Positions 1 through 11,805 of a DNA stretch of 64,000 nt are shown piece after piece. Every line of letters begins with the position of its first letter. Positions within the stretch are counted from its first letter, which is position 1. This DNA comes from Saururus chinensis (taxonomy: Eukaryota; Streptophyta; Magnoliopsida; Piperales; Saururaceae): positions 39,787,709 to 39,851,708 of the forward strand of contig CP141146.1 of NCBI GenBank assembly GCA_035235625.1, in the 5' to 3' direction. The notes beneath the pieces are model-generated. The model was given only the letters and a program-made list of their open reading frames with translations. It had not been told where the DNA came from and did not search any database. A program made the position numbers and the translations under genes.

Positions 1-1273
1 CACCCCCTTACTCTCTTTACACATTCCTCTTGATTCATTTGGTGTGGGGCCCATGGAGTCTCCCACATATTCTTTTTATATTTTTTCTTTGAACTTCAAG
101 TTCTTTGAAATTTGTTTTTTTTTGTGTTTTAGCTATTTTAGTATTCTATGGCTAAACATTTTGATATTTGAAGACTAAATTCAATGTGGGGCCCACAAGT
201 CTCACTTAGCTTTTTACTAATTTTGGTTTTACGACTATTTTGACAAGCCACTAACATATCAGTTATCTCAAAATGTGAGGTAGTTTTGTAGTTACTAGAC
301 TACATAAGTAGTTGTCCCATTATCAATAGAGTGAAACCTAGAATTGGGAGGGAGAAGGGAGTCTCAAAGGAGTGTTAGCATTGGAAGATTAGTGTCCAAG
401 TGCAAATCGGGAGGATGACTTGCATTGCAGAAAGAAAACTTCATGCCGGTATAGGTCAGATTTCAATCTCCTCTTACATTTCAAAAAAATGTATTCTAAT
501 TTGTACTTCAAGTTCTTGATGATCATGAATTTATGTTTACATTTTATCTTGAACCAAGCTTTTTATAAAAGTGCTTTAATGGTAAATTCGGAATATAACT
601 AGTTAAATGTTTGAATTTTGACTCAATTGGTTTATAACTAGTTTTGGAATGATTTTCAATAGTTTTGATGAAACAAAAATGTATTTGGAAAGTAGGGGGA
701 ATCTCTTATCAAATTTTCCTAATTATCGGTGGGGTCACCGATGTGTCGTTGATTGCCAAATGAAAGGAAGAGGACGAGAAGTGCCATGTGCATGCATGTT
801 TACTGGTCATCAACAATGATGTTGATGCATTGGTGAGGTGGGCTTACCTAGCCAACCCACTGTTGGCGAGGGTTCGATACGTTAGTAGATCTACTCATGG
901 TCATCGGTGATCTGGCCAACCTATAAGTGAGATGGATTTATCCAACCATCCCACTCTCCGTTAGGGTTCTACTTGTCAGTGGATCTACTGGCGGTCTTCG
1001 GTGAGGTTATTGATGGGACCTCATGGTAAAGATTTTTGTGTGTGTTACAGATAGGAATAAGCTATATAGCAATTTACAAATAATTGCATTGTTTTCAAGG
1101 ATTTTGGTGATGTGTATGACATTCTAAGTAAGCATGTATTAAATAAAGGTTAGTAAACCCTAATGCATGTGTATACAATCTATGTGATGTGATGGTTTAG
1201 TTACGCCGATTTGATGCATTTACTACAAAAGGTCTAAGATTCATGTGCCTCATTGGCTCCTCAAGTGAGTCAA
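1..1273. other. No gene seen; AT-rich probable repeat remnant
   Basis: No open frame with recognisable homology and no LTR boundary I can fix. Two stretches contain the GTGGGGCCCA-type motif (near 45 and 186) that is also common in the LTR U3 regions elsewhere in this window. From about 840 to 1010 an imperfect duplication of about 100 bp repeats the words 'agatctactc' and 'ggatctactg' followed by 'tcggtga'. It is most likely old LTR or leader sequence, but this is inference. Confidence 0.4.
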
Positions 1274-4048
1274 TGTCATGCCCATACCATACCCCCTTGA
1301 CCCAAACCCGACCAAAGTGGGTTGATGAATGTGTGATGAGTGGAATACGAACCCAACATGGGCTAGATCGAAGTACACAACTCTTCACTTTGTGTAAAAG
1401 CAATTATCGGAAGATGAAAGAAATGCAATTAAGGCTCTGAATTATTCACAACACCCATATCAGCTCATAAAACATAATGAACTCTTAAGCCTCAAAAGGC
1501 ACTGAAAAAAATTATGCCATCAAAATAGGCTCTCCCCCAACATGTTTAAGTGTCACAAATTACACCAAAAAGAAATAAAGCACAAAGTCTATCCCATCAA
1601 ACATAGACTATCCCCCACTCGACATGCATCTATTCACCTCCATGCTTGCAAAATAGATCATCCTGAGCACCTGCATGGCACAACTATACAGAGGATCACT
1701 GAGGGAAACTCCAAAATAAAACAATACAAATGGGGTGAGCTTATATAAGTAAGGGTTTGAAAACATAAAGCTCACATTAATACCAAAATATAATCCTTAA
1801 GAAGCATCACATAAGCCTTATACAAAACCAGTGTTAACAACACAAGGGCACATCAAATCCCTCACATACAACTTGTGCAATTATCTCGTTCATGCATCAC
1901 ATATCCATAAACAAACATGTGCATAATGTCTCATTATATCGTAGTCCACACACACAACCTGTGCATTCAAGTAACATATCCTACATAATCAAGTGTCATG
2001 ATCTACATACATCCTATGTAAATATAAGTATGATCATCCATACACAATTTGTGTAAATATGCAACATTATTCCTACACAAAACCTGTGTAAATGAGCATC
2101 ATAATCCATAAAATTAACGATATAGAAATCCCGGTACCCAAAGATACCAAACTTTCATATCAGATATTCATGAGAAGAAAAGTCCAAAACCTGGCATCCT
2201 AAAAAGGAAAGACTAAAAGCAGTTTGGAAAATCCTGTAAACTGGAAGTGCCCTTGGTTAGCCGGTACACAAGGACAAATTAGCTTGGAGCTCGCTCCAAA
2301 AGTCTCAATAGTTTTTTTATTATAGCATTATGCTCTTCTCACCCCAGAAGGAACTCATCCTTTTGGTATGGAAAATCCTGCCCTTTAAGAAAGAAAACCC
2401 CGCCTGTTGGACGAAAAACCGATTCATTTGAATCCCCGATATGACTAATCCGAAAAACTATGAAATACTACAGTTAATCACAGTTAACATGGCTTAACAA
2501 ATCATTTTCATGATAAATGTGACATGATTCATACGTGAACAATGCTAAACACATGCAAGCATAAGTAGTCATACAATAAACAACCCTATCATTCATGAGA
2601 CATGGTCCATACGTGACTAATAAGATCATATAATCATTAGTGGACGTAAACATAAATGGTCATATTCACAAATGAGCTAAAAGAAGTGGAACATGGTTCA
2701 TACATAATTGAAGTGACATGTGTGAAAACATTCATATCATGACATGATAATTCTTTATTAGTTACATGTAAGAGGCATAAAGGAACCCTCCAAATCTTGC
2801 TTAAAAATAAGCATAAAAGTCAAATTATACATGGGCAATTGATCGGGCTCAGGGGCAATCAATCAGGCATAAAAGAATGACAAACAATTATTTTAGTGAT
2901 CGATCAATCCTTTCAGGCAATTGTTTGGCCAGAGAGGGTGATCGATCGATCTTCATAAAATTGATCACAATCCTTTGATTGAACAATCTATGGTTAAAAG
3001 AAATTGATCAATAGTGCCAAGAAGCACGAAAAACATATTTTCTTTCAACTAAAACTTATCTAATCTTCTATCAAAACCTCATATAAACATCATATAGGCA
3101 TCAAACATGATAGACCTAACATAACTAATGCATACCCATGTCAAAACACAATTAAATGATCCATTCAAAAAGATTTAAGTTTACACATCTATAAATTTCC
3201 AGGACATGAATCCACCCATGAACATGGTTTTAATGCAAGTAAAGCCTTATTAAATAAAAATCCCATACCTCAAGTCATATCGTAGAGCCTTTAATCTCCT
3301 CCCAAGCTCAAGGAATCCCTACCCAACAAATTAAGTCATATTAGCCCTAAGCAAAAATCCCACTTTTCTACTAAATAGATACTCAAAATCACTAATAGAA
3401 GATAGATCTATCATCCTCTTATGCCCAAAACAGAAATCACGAGAGTAGAAGCAAGAATCTGACTCTAAGATCTCCAAACATGGGTAAAACAATAGAGTTG
3501 AGATGGAGAAAACTTAGAATCTCATTTAAGAGGAGAAGAACATGGGATTTAAGGTAAAAATAAAGGAAAATGTGGAGAGATTTGAGTAATTTACCTTGGA
3601 TTAAATTTTCCCTTCTTGATAGGGGGTAGAGCTTTCCAAAGCCTTCAAAAATCTCAGCCCATCTCAAATGGGAGAGATGACCATTATGAGTATGTATTAT
3701 ACCTAGGGTGAGTAAGTGAACTTTAGAATGGACCCAACAAAGGAATAAGTGAACCCAATAAAGGAAATGGACCAGAATGAATGTGACAAGGCCCAAGCCC
3801 ATTTAAAATGTTAAGTGAGGATCAAAAGCCCAAGAAGTTGGCATGTCACTCGAGTTGGTCGTGGGTCATTGGGTGGGGCCCACGCCCTTAATACAAAGAA
3901 ATATATGAAAATGGCAATGATTAGTGTGGTAACTTGGTGGGTTAAGCTAGACACTAATATTTTTTAATCTAAGACAATTCGTAATTAAACCAAACCATCA
4001 TACAAAATCAAAGCAAATAGTAAACCATAAAACTTTATAGTTCTCACA
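1274..4048 (-). mobile_element. Family L LTR, 3' LTR of gypsy element G0
   Basis: Read on the minus strand the LTR starts TGTGAGAAC at 4048 and ends near 1274, where the plus strand reads TGTCATGCCC. It directly follows a polypurine tract and the 3' end of a gypsy pol on the same strand, which fixes the orientation. Its internal order matches the other L copies (6031-14283, 23614-26409, 39032-42577): a GGGGTGAG box near 1732, a block of about 50-bp repeats, a palindrome cluster near 2840-3010, then U3. About 2.8 kb is long for an LTR. The left end rests on similarity to the start of the 39032 copy and is less certain than the right end. Confidence 0.72.
1795..2110. repeat. Degenerate ~50-bp repeats in L LTR
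   Basis: Diverged units each contain an 'acacaacctgtg'-like core followed by 'taa' and 'catcata'. They occupy the same position as the clearer arrays in the L copies at 39681 and 25835, so the array is a built-in part of the LTR. Confidence 0.5.
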
Positions 4049-4061
4049 TTCTACCCACTTT
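4049..4061 (-). other. Polypurine tract of G0
   Basis: On the minus strand AAAGTGGGTAGAA lies immediately before the LTR start TGTGAGAAC. The preceding bases GAGGACAAAATTCCT match the sequence usually found just after the pol stop in plant gypsy elements. It would prime plus-strand DNA synthesis. Confidence 0.75.
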
Positions 4062-4414
4062 ATAGGAATTTTGTCCTCAAAATTTGCTATTGCCTAGCTG
4101 TAAATAGATAAGGGTACTTCACTTTGACTTCATCCTCTTGCTCCCACATTGCTTCCTCAATGTTGTGGTTCCGCCAAAGGACTTTCACCTACGTACTCAC
4201 CTTGTTCCTAAGCATTTTATTCTTCTTGTCCAAGAGTTGCATTGGCATCTCGACATAGGTGAGATCGCTCCTAAGCTCCAACGGCTCAAAGTCTAGAACA
4301 TGGAACGGGTCTAGTTCATACTTCTGCAGAAGAAAAACATGCAACACATCATGGATGTTAGCAAGTTTTGGTAGTACACCACCCAGTAGGCCACAACTCC
4401 AATCCGTTCAAGGA
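4062..4414 (-). pseudogene. Ty3/gypsy pol, C-terminal tail (G0)
   Basis: The minus-strand translation from about 4414 to 4080 reads as the very C-terminus of a plant gypsy polyprotein. Visible segments include VFLLQKYELDP, LELRSDLTYVEMP and VKVLWRNHNIEEAMWEQED, the tail that follows the integrase C-terminal region. It contains in-frame stops. It continues the integrase piece at 5615-6030 once the insertion 4423-5606 is removed: the residues around the junction read PFEILERIGVVAY. It is non-functional. Confidence 0.85.
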
Positions 4415-4422
4415 TCTCAAAA

Positions 4423-5606
4423 GCATAAGAACATATTTATTGACTGATTTTTTGTCAAAATTTTGTCAAGTAACCTTATGTATGTAATGAGTCTTAGAAT
4501 CTGATTTGAAGTTGTTGTGGTCAATTCAGATTTGTAATTGGCAAACTTGAAGAAATAGGAGTAGATGTATTCTTATTGATCAAGGTGGAAGATTGAAGCA
4601 TGTGAAGGGTTTTGAAGCTTATTCAGATTGCATTGGCATACAAAAATTACTTAGAAAAGTTTCAGAAGTGATTTTAGAGGTTTTAGAAGGATTTAAGGTA
4701 AAAATGGCAAAAAACATAAACATTCAGCAGAATGATCGATCGCTACAAACAATGAAGAGAAGAATGAACAATCACATATTAATTCAGCCCTATGCAAAAC
4801 AAATATGAGAGTTATTGATCGATTGCTCTTGTAATCGATCGATCACTACTTACTCAAATTAAGACCATCCGATTTCAATTTCATTCATTTTTCAAGTACA
4901 AGTCCTAAACTAACTTAAGGGGCTATATATAAGGGTAAAGAAATCTCAAAATTTTAAAGAGGAAAAGCTAGATGAGAAAAGAGAAAGCTTGTTTACACCT
5001 TTGCATATTGTTTTCCAAAGGAGAATTCACTTAAGCTTTGTATTGAAGATCTATGGTGAATTGAAGAAGACAATCCACAACTAAATGAGATTATACACAG
5101 AGTATTCAAAGAGGAGTTGCAGCATGTATTCAATGGAAGATTGAAGATTTCCATAAGGCCAAAGTCAAGACAACAAGAGGTGCTTGTTGAAGAATAGTAC
5201 GAGACAGAGACAAGGTAAGGAGGAGAAAATTTTAAGTATGTAAAGAAGACTTTGAGGCCAACAACAACGATCTAAGTAAGGGGAGCTTGTATTAGAGTCT
5301 AAATAAGGTTGGTGGTTTACTTGTGTCATATATTGTCTTCGTTTCTAGTGCATTGATTTGGTTCATTTGGAGCTGCCCTGGTTTTTTATCCTAATTGGGG
5401 TTTTCCACATGAATTGATATGTTCATGTGTGGATTGATTGATTGATATTTGAAGTGTAAAATTTAAGTGATCATTAGGTTTTAATCATTTCCACTTAATA
5501 AAAAAATTATGCACAAAGAGGATATAACTCTTAATTCTTACTTATCGAAGTACTAATTTTAAGAACAATCTAGTGATCCGCAAGGTCGATTAGATGGATA
5601 TTAAAC
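4423..5606. mobile_element. Unclassified 1.2 kb insertion in G0 pol
   Basis: The insertion interrupts G0 pol and is bordered by the direct repeat TCTCAAAA (4415-4422 and 5607-5614). Removing it restores the pol reading frame. It has a TATATATAAG box near 4923 and GATCGATC palindromes at 4735-4740 and 4838-4848. It has no obvious TG...CA ends or terminal inverted repeats. A repeat of 8 bp would suit a hAT-type target duplication, but short repeats also arise by chance. The segment near 5385-5410 (gggttttccac) resembles the R/U5 part of some copia LTRs; this is from memory and unverified. Confidence 0.5.
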
Positions 5607-5614
5607 TCTCAAAA

Positions 5615-6030
5615 AGGTCTAATGAACCTAGGAGATAACTTTCCTCTCTTTCCAAATCACATGATGCCTTTCGAAGGTGAGATCTTCAAGAAAACATGAA
5701 CACCCACTTGAAATTCCAAATATCTTCCACGTTTATCCCCATATCTTTTTTGCTAAATTTGAGCTAGCTGTAGTCGATCCCAAATAAGTTGAATCTTTTC
5801 AATTGAATATTACACAATCTCTGGCCCGATTAGGAGATGCTCTCCAACCTTACTCTAACAAAGAGGAGAATGGAAAGGACGTCCACATAATGTTTCAAAA
5901 GGTGTCATCTTGATACTAGCTTGATAACTGTTGTTGTAGGCAAACTCCACAACAGGTTAAGTGCTGCTCCTAACTACCTTTCTACTTGAGAATGTTTTCT
6001 TGGAGAATATCCTCCAAAGTTTGGATCTCA
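5615..6030 (-). pseudogene. Ty3/gypsy integrase, C-terminal half (G0)
   Basis: The minus-strand translation shows the conserved run TLEDIL, then FAYNNSYQASIKMTPFE, LCGRPFHSPLC, DKRGRYLEFQVGVHVFLK and FGKRGKLSPRFIRPFE. This is the end of the integrase core and the start of its C-terminal domain in plant gypsy elements, probably of the chromovirus group. Several stops and shifts interrupt it. It ends abruptly at 6030 where an L LTR begins. The missing N-terminal integrase part is not found beyond that LTR, where RNase H sequence appears instead, so about 1 kb was lost. Confidence 0.85.
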
Positions 6031-6919
6031 TGCCACGGCTCTGCTTGACCCGAGCTGAACCCAGTCCAAGGGCCGGTCAGTGCACGGGGGTGACAAAATT
6101 TAATGGATTCTCGAATTTGTGGAAGACTTAGCCTCTCATACGGGCAGTTCAACTAATGGAGTAACACACCTCACGTCCTTTGAGCAAGCATAAGAAGGAT
6201 AAAAAGGATAATAAAATAAACTATCTTAATCATCTTCACACACATTCCACATCATAATCTCTAGAGCCTACACATGGCTCAAAATATGAAAAGTTCAGAG
6301 ATGTCTAACAACAACAAATAAACACGTGTAACATACATAATCCACCACAGGGTGTTGTCAAGTTCCAAAAATGAGAAAATCAGAAAGTAAAACACCATCA
6401 GAATGTGACGAAAGCTAATCCTATGGGTACCCATGTCGTTCCTCGTATAAAGTGTCCTACTCGTCTGAACATCGTGCCGTGCAACCCCAAAACAAATCAT
6501 AAAATGGGGTGAGTACAAAACTTAGTAATGGTTCGATGACGGTAGCAAAATTAGAAAGATCATCATGACATAGCATCATGGCAATTCAGATTCATAAATG
6601 ACATGGTATACCCTTTTCTGATTATCCCCTTACTAAACCCCTACTTACCCATAAGTAAAAGATCTAGCATGCATATAACACATATTAAGTTAGGGAATAA
6701 ATAATCATGTCATGACTTAGCATCCATCCTACATAAGTAATGATCCTTATCCAAATCACAATCAAGCATAATATCACACATACTCCGCATGAGAAGTGTC
6801 TCTCACAAACTTTATTTACCATGCAATCCATATCACATAAACCTGCATAATAGTGCCTCAATCACACCATTCAGATCATGCATTCATATCACATAAACCA
6901 GCATAATGGTGTCTCAATC
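6031..6919 (-). mobile_element. Family L LTR (copy b), part 1
   Basis: The segment begins TGCCACGGC at 6031 next to G0 integrase and aligns with the first 900 bp of the L copy at 39032: 'gacccgagctgaaccc', then 'tcctttgagcaag', then a GGGGTGAG box near 6504, then 'cataaaccagcataatgg' repeats. It is broken at 6919 by an inverted X LTR and resumes at about 12129. It carries no coding sequence. Confidence 0.72.
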
Positions 6920-8534
6920 TGTCACGACCCTAATTTTTAAAACCCTTTTTAATACAGAACCATCGATAAATCACGATAATAATTTTTTTAATTAAATCAA
7001 TTCAGTCAACTAAGTATCCAGGTCATAATCGTTGGAGTTCGTAAATACGGATAGAAATCATATTATATCATAAGAGTAACCAAAAATCCACAAATAAGAT
7101 AACCATCCATCTAAGTGCAACCCATACATCTGTCTGGAAATAAGCAACAAATCAAAGTTGGCTCTCACGCCATTATTACAACCATTCAAAATGTATTGAA
7201 ATAATAGAATTAAATCCTACTAGAGCTAAGTCATCCTCAATCTGATAGTCCGGTCCCAATCTCGCTAATCCTCACCAGATGATCCTACAAAACCGAGTCG
7301 CTAAGTACACTAATACCCAGTAGGAAAGCTGAATAAAATGAATGCAAAATGTTATTACATTTTATGCAAAACTGTTAAGTTTCCACTTAAACCAAATATC
7401 AAAACAATTATCATTATAATTTCCCCTTAGTTTTCCCCTCTTAGGAAAATCAATAACCCACATAACTTCATAGACAAACAACTTCATCAAATGTAATATT
7501 AAGTGACAAATGATACACACAATGGACCACCCGCTAAGGATGATCCACAATGAAACCCTGGAATCCACCAGGACCCTAGAATCCACCGGGAAGTACCATC
7601 TCCCAACCTAGCTCTTAAGGCCTGATTGGAGTGGAAGGGCATGGCCCTCAACTGCACCTGAACAGAAGTAATCAGAGGTGCCAACCAAGCAGGATGTCAG
7701 CAACCCTAACCTCAAATCAAATGGCTCATCAATAGAGCTTAGACTCATAGATCAACCCTAACCCCAATAGCCTCATCAAACTGGGTTAAGGCCCCCATAA
7801 ACCATCCTTGGTTCATCAACCAAGTTAGTTGCCAGGTCAAAACCCTCATTCAATTTATAAACAGGTTTATGACCCCTCTAAGGGTAATTTTATTTTTATC
7901 TTAATTAGGTTTCAACCCCTAAACCAAAGCCTTCTACCCTTAACAATTATTCTTATGCATTGATTCTCAAGATGGAACTATACACATAGAACAAATTAAT
8001 AAAGTCTAACAACTCATAAATAATTTAGTTATACTACTACTGGTGTTTCAGGCTAAAAAATAACTAAGAAGCCCAGCGTCTAAAGGTGTATTTTTTTATA
8101 ACTCCCGAAGTGCACGATGGCGGGTGTTCGGCCCGAACGCGGCGGCCACTCCAGACCCTCCTAAGACCCAAGGCGGAGGCTTTGGAGTGGCAGACCACCA
8201 TCAATTGGTGCCCGCCGCCACTTTCTTCCCAAACCCTCCTCAACATAGATTTCTAGGAGTCACAACAATAGAGCGTGGACACCCACAGGTGGGGCGCTAT
8301 TCCGGCAGAGGTAGGGTTTGCCGGAGTGGGACAAGACCAGAGGTCCGAAGGCTCCCAGCATCGCCTCGGCCGTTCGTCCTGTGACTGTTTTCCTGCAATC
8401 TACAATTGAAAAAAAAACAAAGAAATCCTCTGCCAGAAATCAACTGCTCAAAAGGTTGGCAGAGCTCGTCCTTCAACAAACATGTAAAGCCGACAACTTT
8501 GGCTTTTAATCATGGGTTACACTCCGGCTATAAC
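6920..8534 (-). mobile_element. Family X LTR, inverted, 5' part missing
   Basis: The plus strand starts TGTCACGACCC, the reverse complement of the X 3' end seen at 47952. The order then runs backwards along X: the 'tgactctcacg'-like box near 7162, the GC-richer leader near 7500-7680 (matching 47000-47200 reversed), the X tail of the leader near 7800, and a GC-rich island at 8110-8390. It stops at 8534 where a second X LTR starts in the opposite orientation. Its U3 is not seen. Open frames in the GC island are not genes. Confidence 0.75.
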
Positions 8535-8892
8535 TGTAATATCCCTAATTTTACCGGGTTTCAAAATTTAAATACGTGGAAATTATGGTGTTTGACCTAT
8601 TGACATTTTTATTAGAATAACTTTCTCCCTAGATAGAATTTGGGGCTGAAACTAATTCTATTGGAAAGTACACGGAAAGAGCTTCGAAACGCCACCAAGA
8701 ACGCGTGAATCGGAGTCCAGATGAGGGAGAAACGACCGTCTGAAGTTGAACATATCGTGCAGGGCCCGTTTACCCGAATTAAACGTGAACTTGGGCTGTT
8801 TAAGTCGTTTTGAGGGCCCGATTATTTAGCATTCCGAAATTGGGTTTTTGGGACTCAATTTCTCTTGGGATTAGGGCTCCTAATCCCATGCC

Positions 8893-8900
8893 TATAAATA
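8893..8900 (+). promoter_or_regulatory. TATA box of X LTR
   Basis: TATAAATA lies 358 bp after the LTR start. The copies at 52428 and 50689 have TATAAAAA at the equivalent place, which supports a real LTR promoter and the plus orientation of family X. Confidence 0.65.
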
Positions 8901-9139
8901 GGATTAATTAGGGCTTTTTGGGGGTCTTTTTGCCCGATTGGGGGAGCTTTTGACGGAAAGGAAGAAATTTTCCGGTGAGACTCCGGCGAAGCATTGGCAA
9001 TGGTGGATCGACAACAACTCGACCGTAGAGGTAAAATTTCGATTTGAGAGCAATAGAGATGTTTTAATTAATTTTAATAAAAATTATATTGGTCTCTGCA
9101 ATTACTGTTCACGTAATTGTGTGAACAGTAATTGATTCC

Positions 9140-9660
9140 CGTGCCGGAACAGTAGCGGCTTGACCCGGGACGCGGCGGCCCTCGCTTTGGCCTCGGCGGC
9201 CTGGGCTCCGGCAGCTGAGGCGGCGGCGGATTGCCGCTGCGCAGACCGCCGGATCTCTACTTTGAGAAAAAAAAAGGGGGGGATCGGAGCGGCGGCTTGG
9301 CACAGCTCCGATCGGAGGCGGGTCCTGGCTGGACGGAATCGCCGGAAGGTGGCGATCCGGTCAGGCCAGGCCCATCGGCCGGCCGTGGCGGCCTGCCGTC
9401 GCAGCACCTCCGGCGGATTAAAAAAAAAAGGAAATAAAAAGTGGCCGCTTTGTCTCCGGCCAGCCACCGGACGGAGGCAAGGCTGAGCCGTCAGATTCGC
9501 CGGGCGACGGCGATCCGACTTGCCTCGGCCTCGCCCGCCGGGATGCCTGGGGGAAAAGCGGCGCCGCCAGAGGCCGTTCGGCCTCTGGCTGGTCACGGGG
9601 AAGACGACCCTCGCGGGTCGTCTGCTCCCTGGACCGAGTCGGGTAGCCAAACCTGATCCG
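9140..9660. other. GC island with A-tracts inside X LTR
   Basis: About 500 bp of very GC-rich sequence sits in an AT-rich LTR. It is interrupted by A-runs of 9-10 bases near 9268 and 9420. The same arrangement occurs at 52690-53150 and, inverted, at 8110-8430. Overlapping open frames of 60-180 codons exist on both strands, but none is conserved between copies, so I treat them as by-products of base composition. The island lies downstream of the TATA box and would be in the transcript leader. Confidence 0.6.
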
Positions 9661-10642
9661 GTCCGGTCCTGTAAAAAAAAATAATAACTTATATTCTCAG
9701 AACCGGGTCCGGTTCAGGGGATTAATTGTGTCAAACAAATCCTAGAAAATTATTATTGTATTTGGAGAGGTTTGGGATTATTCTGACCGAGTTTCAGCTT
9801 GGGGAAAAATCCCAGAGATTGTGAAATGACCTTTTTACCCCTGGTAGTTAAGTTATCGTGTGAAAATCACTTACCTGATTTAGAGGCTCCGGTTCAAAGG
9901 CCTATGAGTTGATCTAAAAAGTGGAAAAATTCTCAGTGATAGTTTAATATGTAAACTAATTATAGGCTAAACCACTTATTGAGGAAAAATCCCAGTGAGT
10001 GGATAATTGACCCTTTTGTCCTTAGGGTTTATAGTAAACCATTAAGCAAACCTGGGTCGGTTCAAGGGGTTCATGACCCCGTCACATGCCAAGAAAATTA
10101 CACAGAGTCCATGAAGGCCAGTAGTACCCTTGAGTTGAATTTTAGACCCATTAGATATCATTAAGGCCTTAAACCAAATGAGAGAACTACCCCTATGCAA
10201 ACTGGCCCGCATTCGCATGGATGTTGTTAATGGGCCAATGTGATACTGAAATCTTTTGAGAGGTTAAAGAATTACCCAAGTGCATAGAGGACTGTATCCA
10301 ATGTTGGATAATTACTCTAATGCCCTTGGGTGTATTACGATAAGTTTAATAAAATTTAATAAGATAACCCATGGAGGGTTAGGGCACGAGAGCTCGAGTA
10401 ATTATAATATCATTGTTGATTTTGATTATTGATATTATGATCTGTTTGAACCTTTGTGGTTTTAACTGTTAATGTTGTTCTTTGTTTTGATTTTTGATAT
10501 TGATGTTGTGATAGTAATTTATCACTAGTTGAGAATTATTGAAAGAATAATTATTTGGGGTTTGATAGCTTTGGATTGGGCAAGAATACCTAATCAAGAT
10601 AAAGACTAAAATACCTCAGAGGGGTCTGGGACTAGTTCATAC

Positions 10643-11775
10643 AATGAACAGTTCCTCCATTTGGGCAGGAGTGAGACGACGGACAATCGGGCCGGCCGGA
10701 GGAGGAGCTTGGCCAACGCGGCCAGGTTGGTTGCTGGCTGGAACGGCAAGGGGAGAGGCGGACACAACAGTCCGAGGAAAAGGCCCGGCCTGCCTCCCCG
10801 TCGCTGTCGAGTCAACTTCTCCTCCTCAATACGTGCGTGGCGCACTACCTCCCGCATGCTGGAACAGGGAAAATGGCGCATCTCCTCAGAAATCTCAGGC
10901 TTAAGTCCTCGCTTGAACGTACCCACCAGGGCGACCACTGGCCATTCAGGGAGGCGATTGGCCACCTTCATGAACTCGGTGTAGTAGGCGCGCACGGTGG
11001 ATGTCTAGCGCAAGGAGGACAGCATCTCGTTGAAATCTTGGAACTCATTGGGGCTGAACTAGATGCATAATTCATCGGAGAAGGCGACCCAAGTTGGGTA
11101 ACGCACCTCCTTCTCAAAGCTCTGATACCACACCGATGCATCCCCGTCAAGATGGAAGGCCGCTATGCACAGCCGTTCAGCCTCCGACTGCGTTCCCTGG
11201 TAGTCGAAAATTTTCTCCGCCTTGTAGAGCCACTCTACAGGGTCATCATCTCCGTTATAACGTGGAAATTGTAGACGGGCCAAACGAGGTTCTGCCCCAC
11301 CCCGAAGTGCTCCACGGTGCCCTGGATACTCCTCCCAATCATCCTCCATCTCCTGGTAAAGATTTCGGGGAGGCGGCACCATTGGGGCATTTTCCCGAAC
11401 ACCTGGTGCGCCTCGCGAATCCCAGGCCTGGCGCTTCCCTTCCAGGGCATGATCGACGGTGCCAAAGCGTACACCGTCCTGAGTAAAGCGCATCTCGCGG
11501 TCAGCAGGCGCTGAGAAGTCAGAGCGGAGGAGTTCAGGAGCCTGGGACGGCCCCCCTTTCTCCATGGAGGCTGGTGGCCTGGACACCAGAGGGGGTGCGC
11601 GCTCAGCCTGGATCTGGGCTACAGCGATTCCCAGTGCATCAATCTTGGCCATGAGTTGCGCCATCGTGATCTCGCTGCCGGTTTGAGGTTCTGATTTTGG
11701 GCTGTTCGCAGAGACGAGAGTCTCTTTCTCGGGCTGATTCTCCGGGGCCGTGGCAGCTTGCTTGCCTTGAGCCAT
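10643..11775 (-). pseudogene. Ty3/gypsy gag (element A), truncated
   Basis: Minus-strand gag starts MAQGKQAATAPE at 11775, just after a tRNA-Met primer site. The capsid-type Retrotrans_gag region is clear: LQFPRYNGDDDPVEWLYKAE, LCIAAFHLDGDASVWYQSFE, FMKVANRLPEWPVVALVGTF and KRGLKPEISEEM. Two in-frame TAG codons interrupt it (near 11066 and 11006), and there is a frame change near 10750. The last readable motif, RRLTPAQMEELF, normally sits just before the zinc knuckle, but the sequence is cut there at 10643. No pol is present. The gag is closely related to that of element B (37923). Confidence 0.9.
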
Positions 11776-11792
11776 GGCCGGGGATCGTAAAA

Positions 11793-11804
11793 GCTCTGAT
11801 ACCA
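11793..11804 (-). other. tRNA-Met primer binding site (element A)
   Basis: The minus strand reads TGGTATCAGAGC, complementary to the 3' end of initiator tRNA-Met, one base after the LTR end. It primes reverse transcription and confirms the minus orientation. Confidence 0.9.
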
Positions 11805-11805
11805 A

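Larger units (their letters stand above)
8535..10642 (+). mobile_element. Family X LTR, 3' truncated
   Basis: The LTR starts TGTAATATCCC and shares U3 with the copies at 33584 and 52047 (for example 'gtgtttgacctattgacatt'). It then has a TATA box (8893), the conserved 'ggtggatcgacaacaac' leader word near 9003, a GC island (9140-9660), and the 'gggccaatgtgatactg' segment near 10232. It ends abruptly at 10642 within 'gttcatacaatgaaca', where the gypsy A gag begins in the opposite orientation. The junction therefore marks a deletion or recombination. Confidence 0.8.

Noticed and set aside
870..900. Possible tRNA-like 'ggttcgat' box
   Set aside because: No cloverleaf arms or matching A-box could be found around it; no tRNA or rRNA gene was seen anywhere in the window.
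3437..3802. 121-codon minus-strand open frame
   Set aside because: It lies in the U3/leader of an L LTR, has a low-complexity Leu/His-rich translation, and no homologous frame is open in the other L copies.
9102..9650. 182-codon minus-strand open frame in a GC-rich island
   Set aside because: Several frames on both strands are open at once because of base composition. The equivalent frame is not preserved in the other X copies at 52690 and 8110, and no domain is visible.
10644..10984. Plus-strand open frames at 10644-11486
   Set aside because: They are antisense shadows of the minus-strand gypsy A gag, which has clear capsid motifs.
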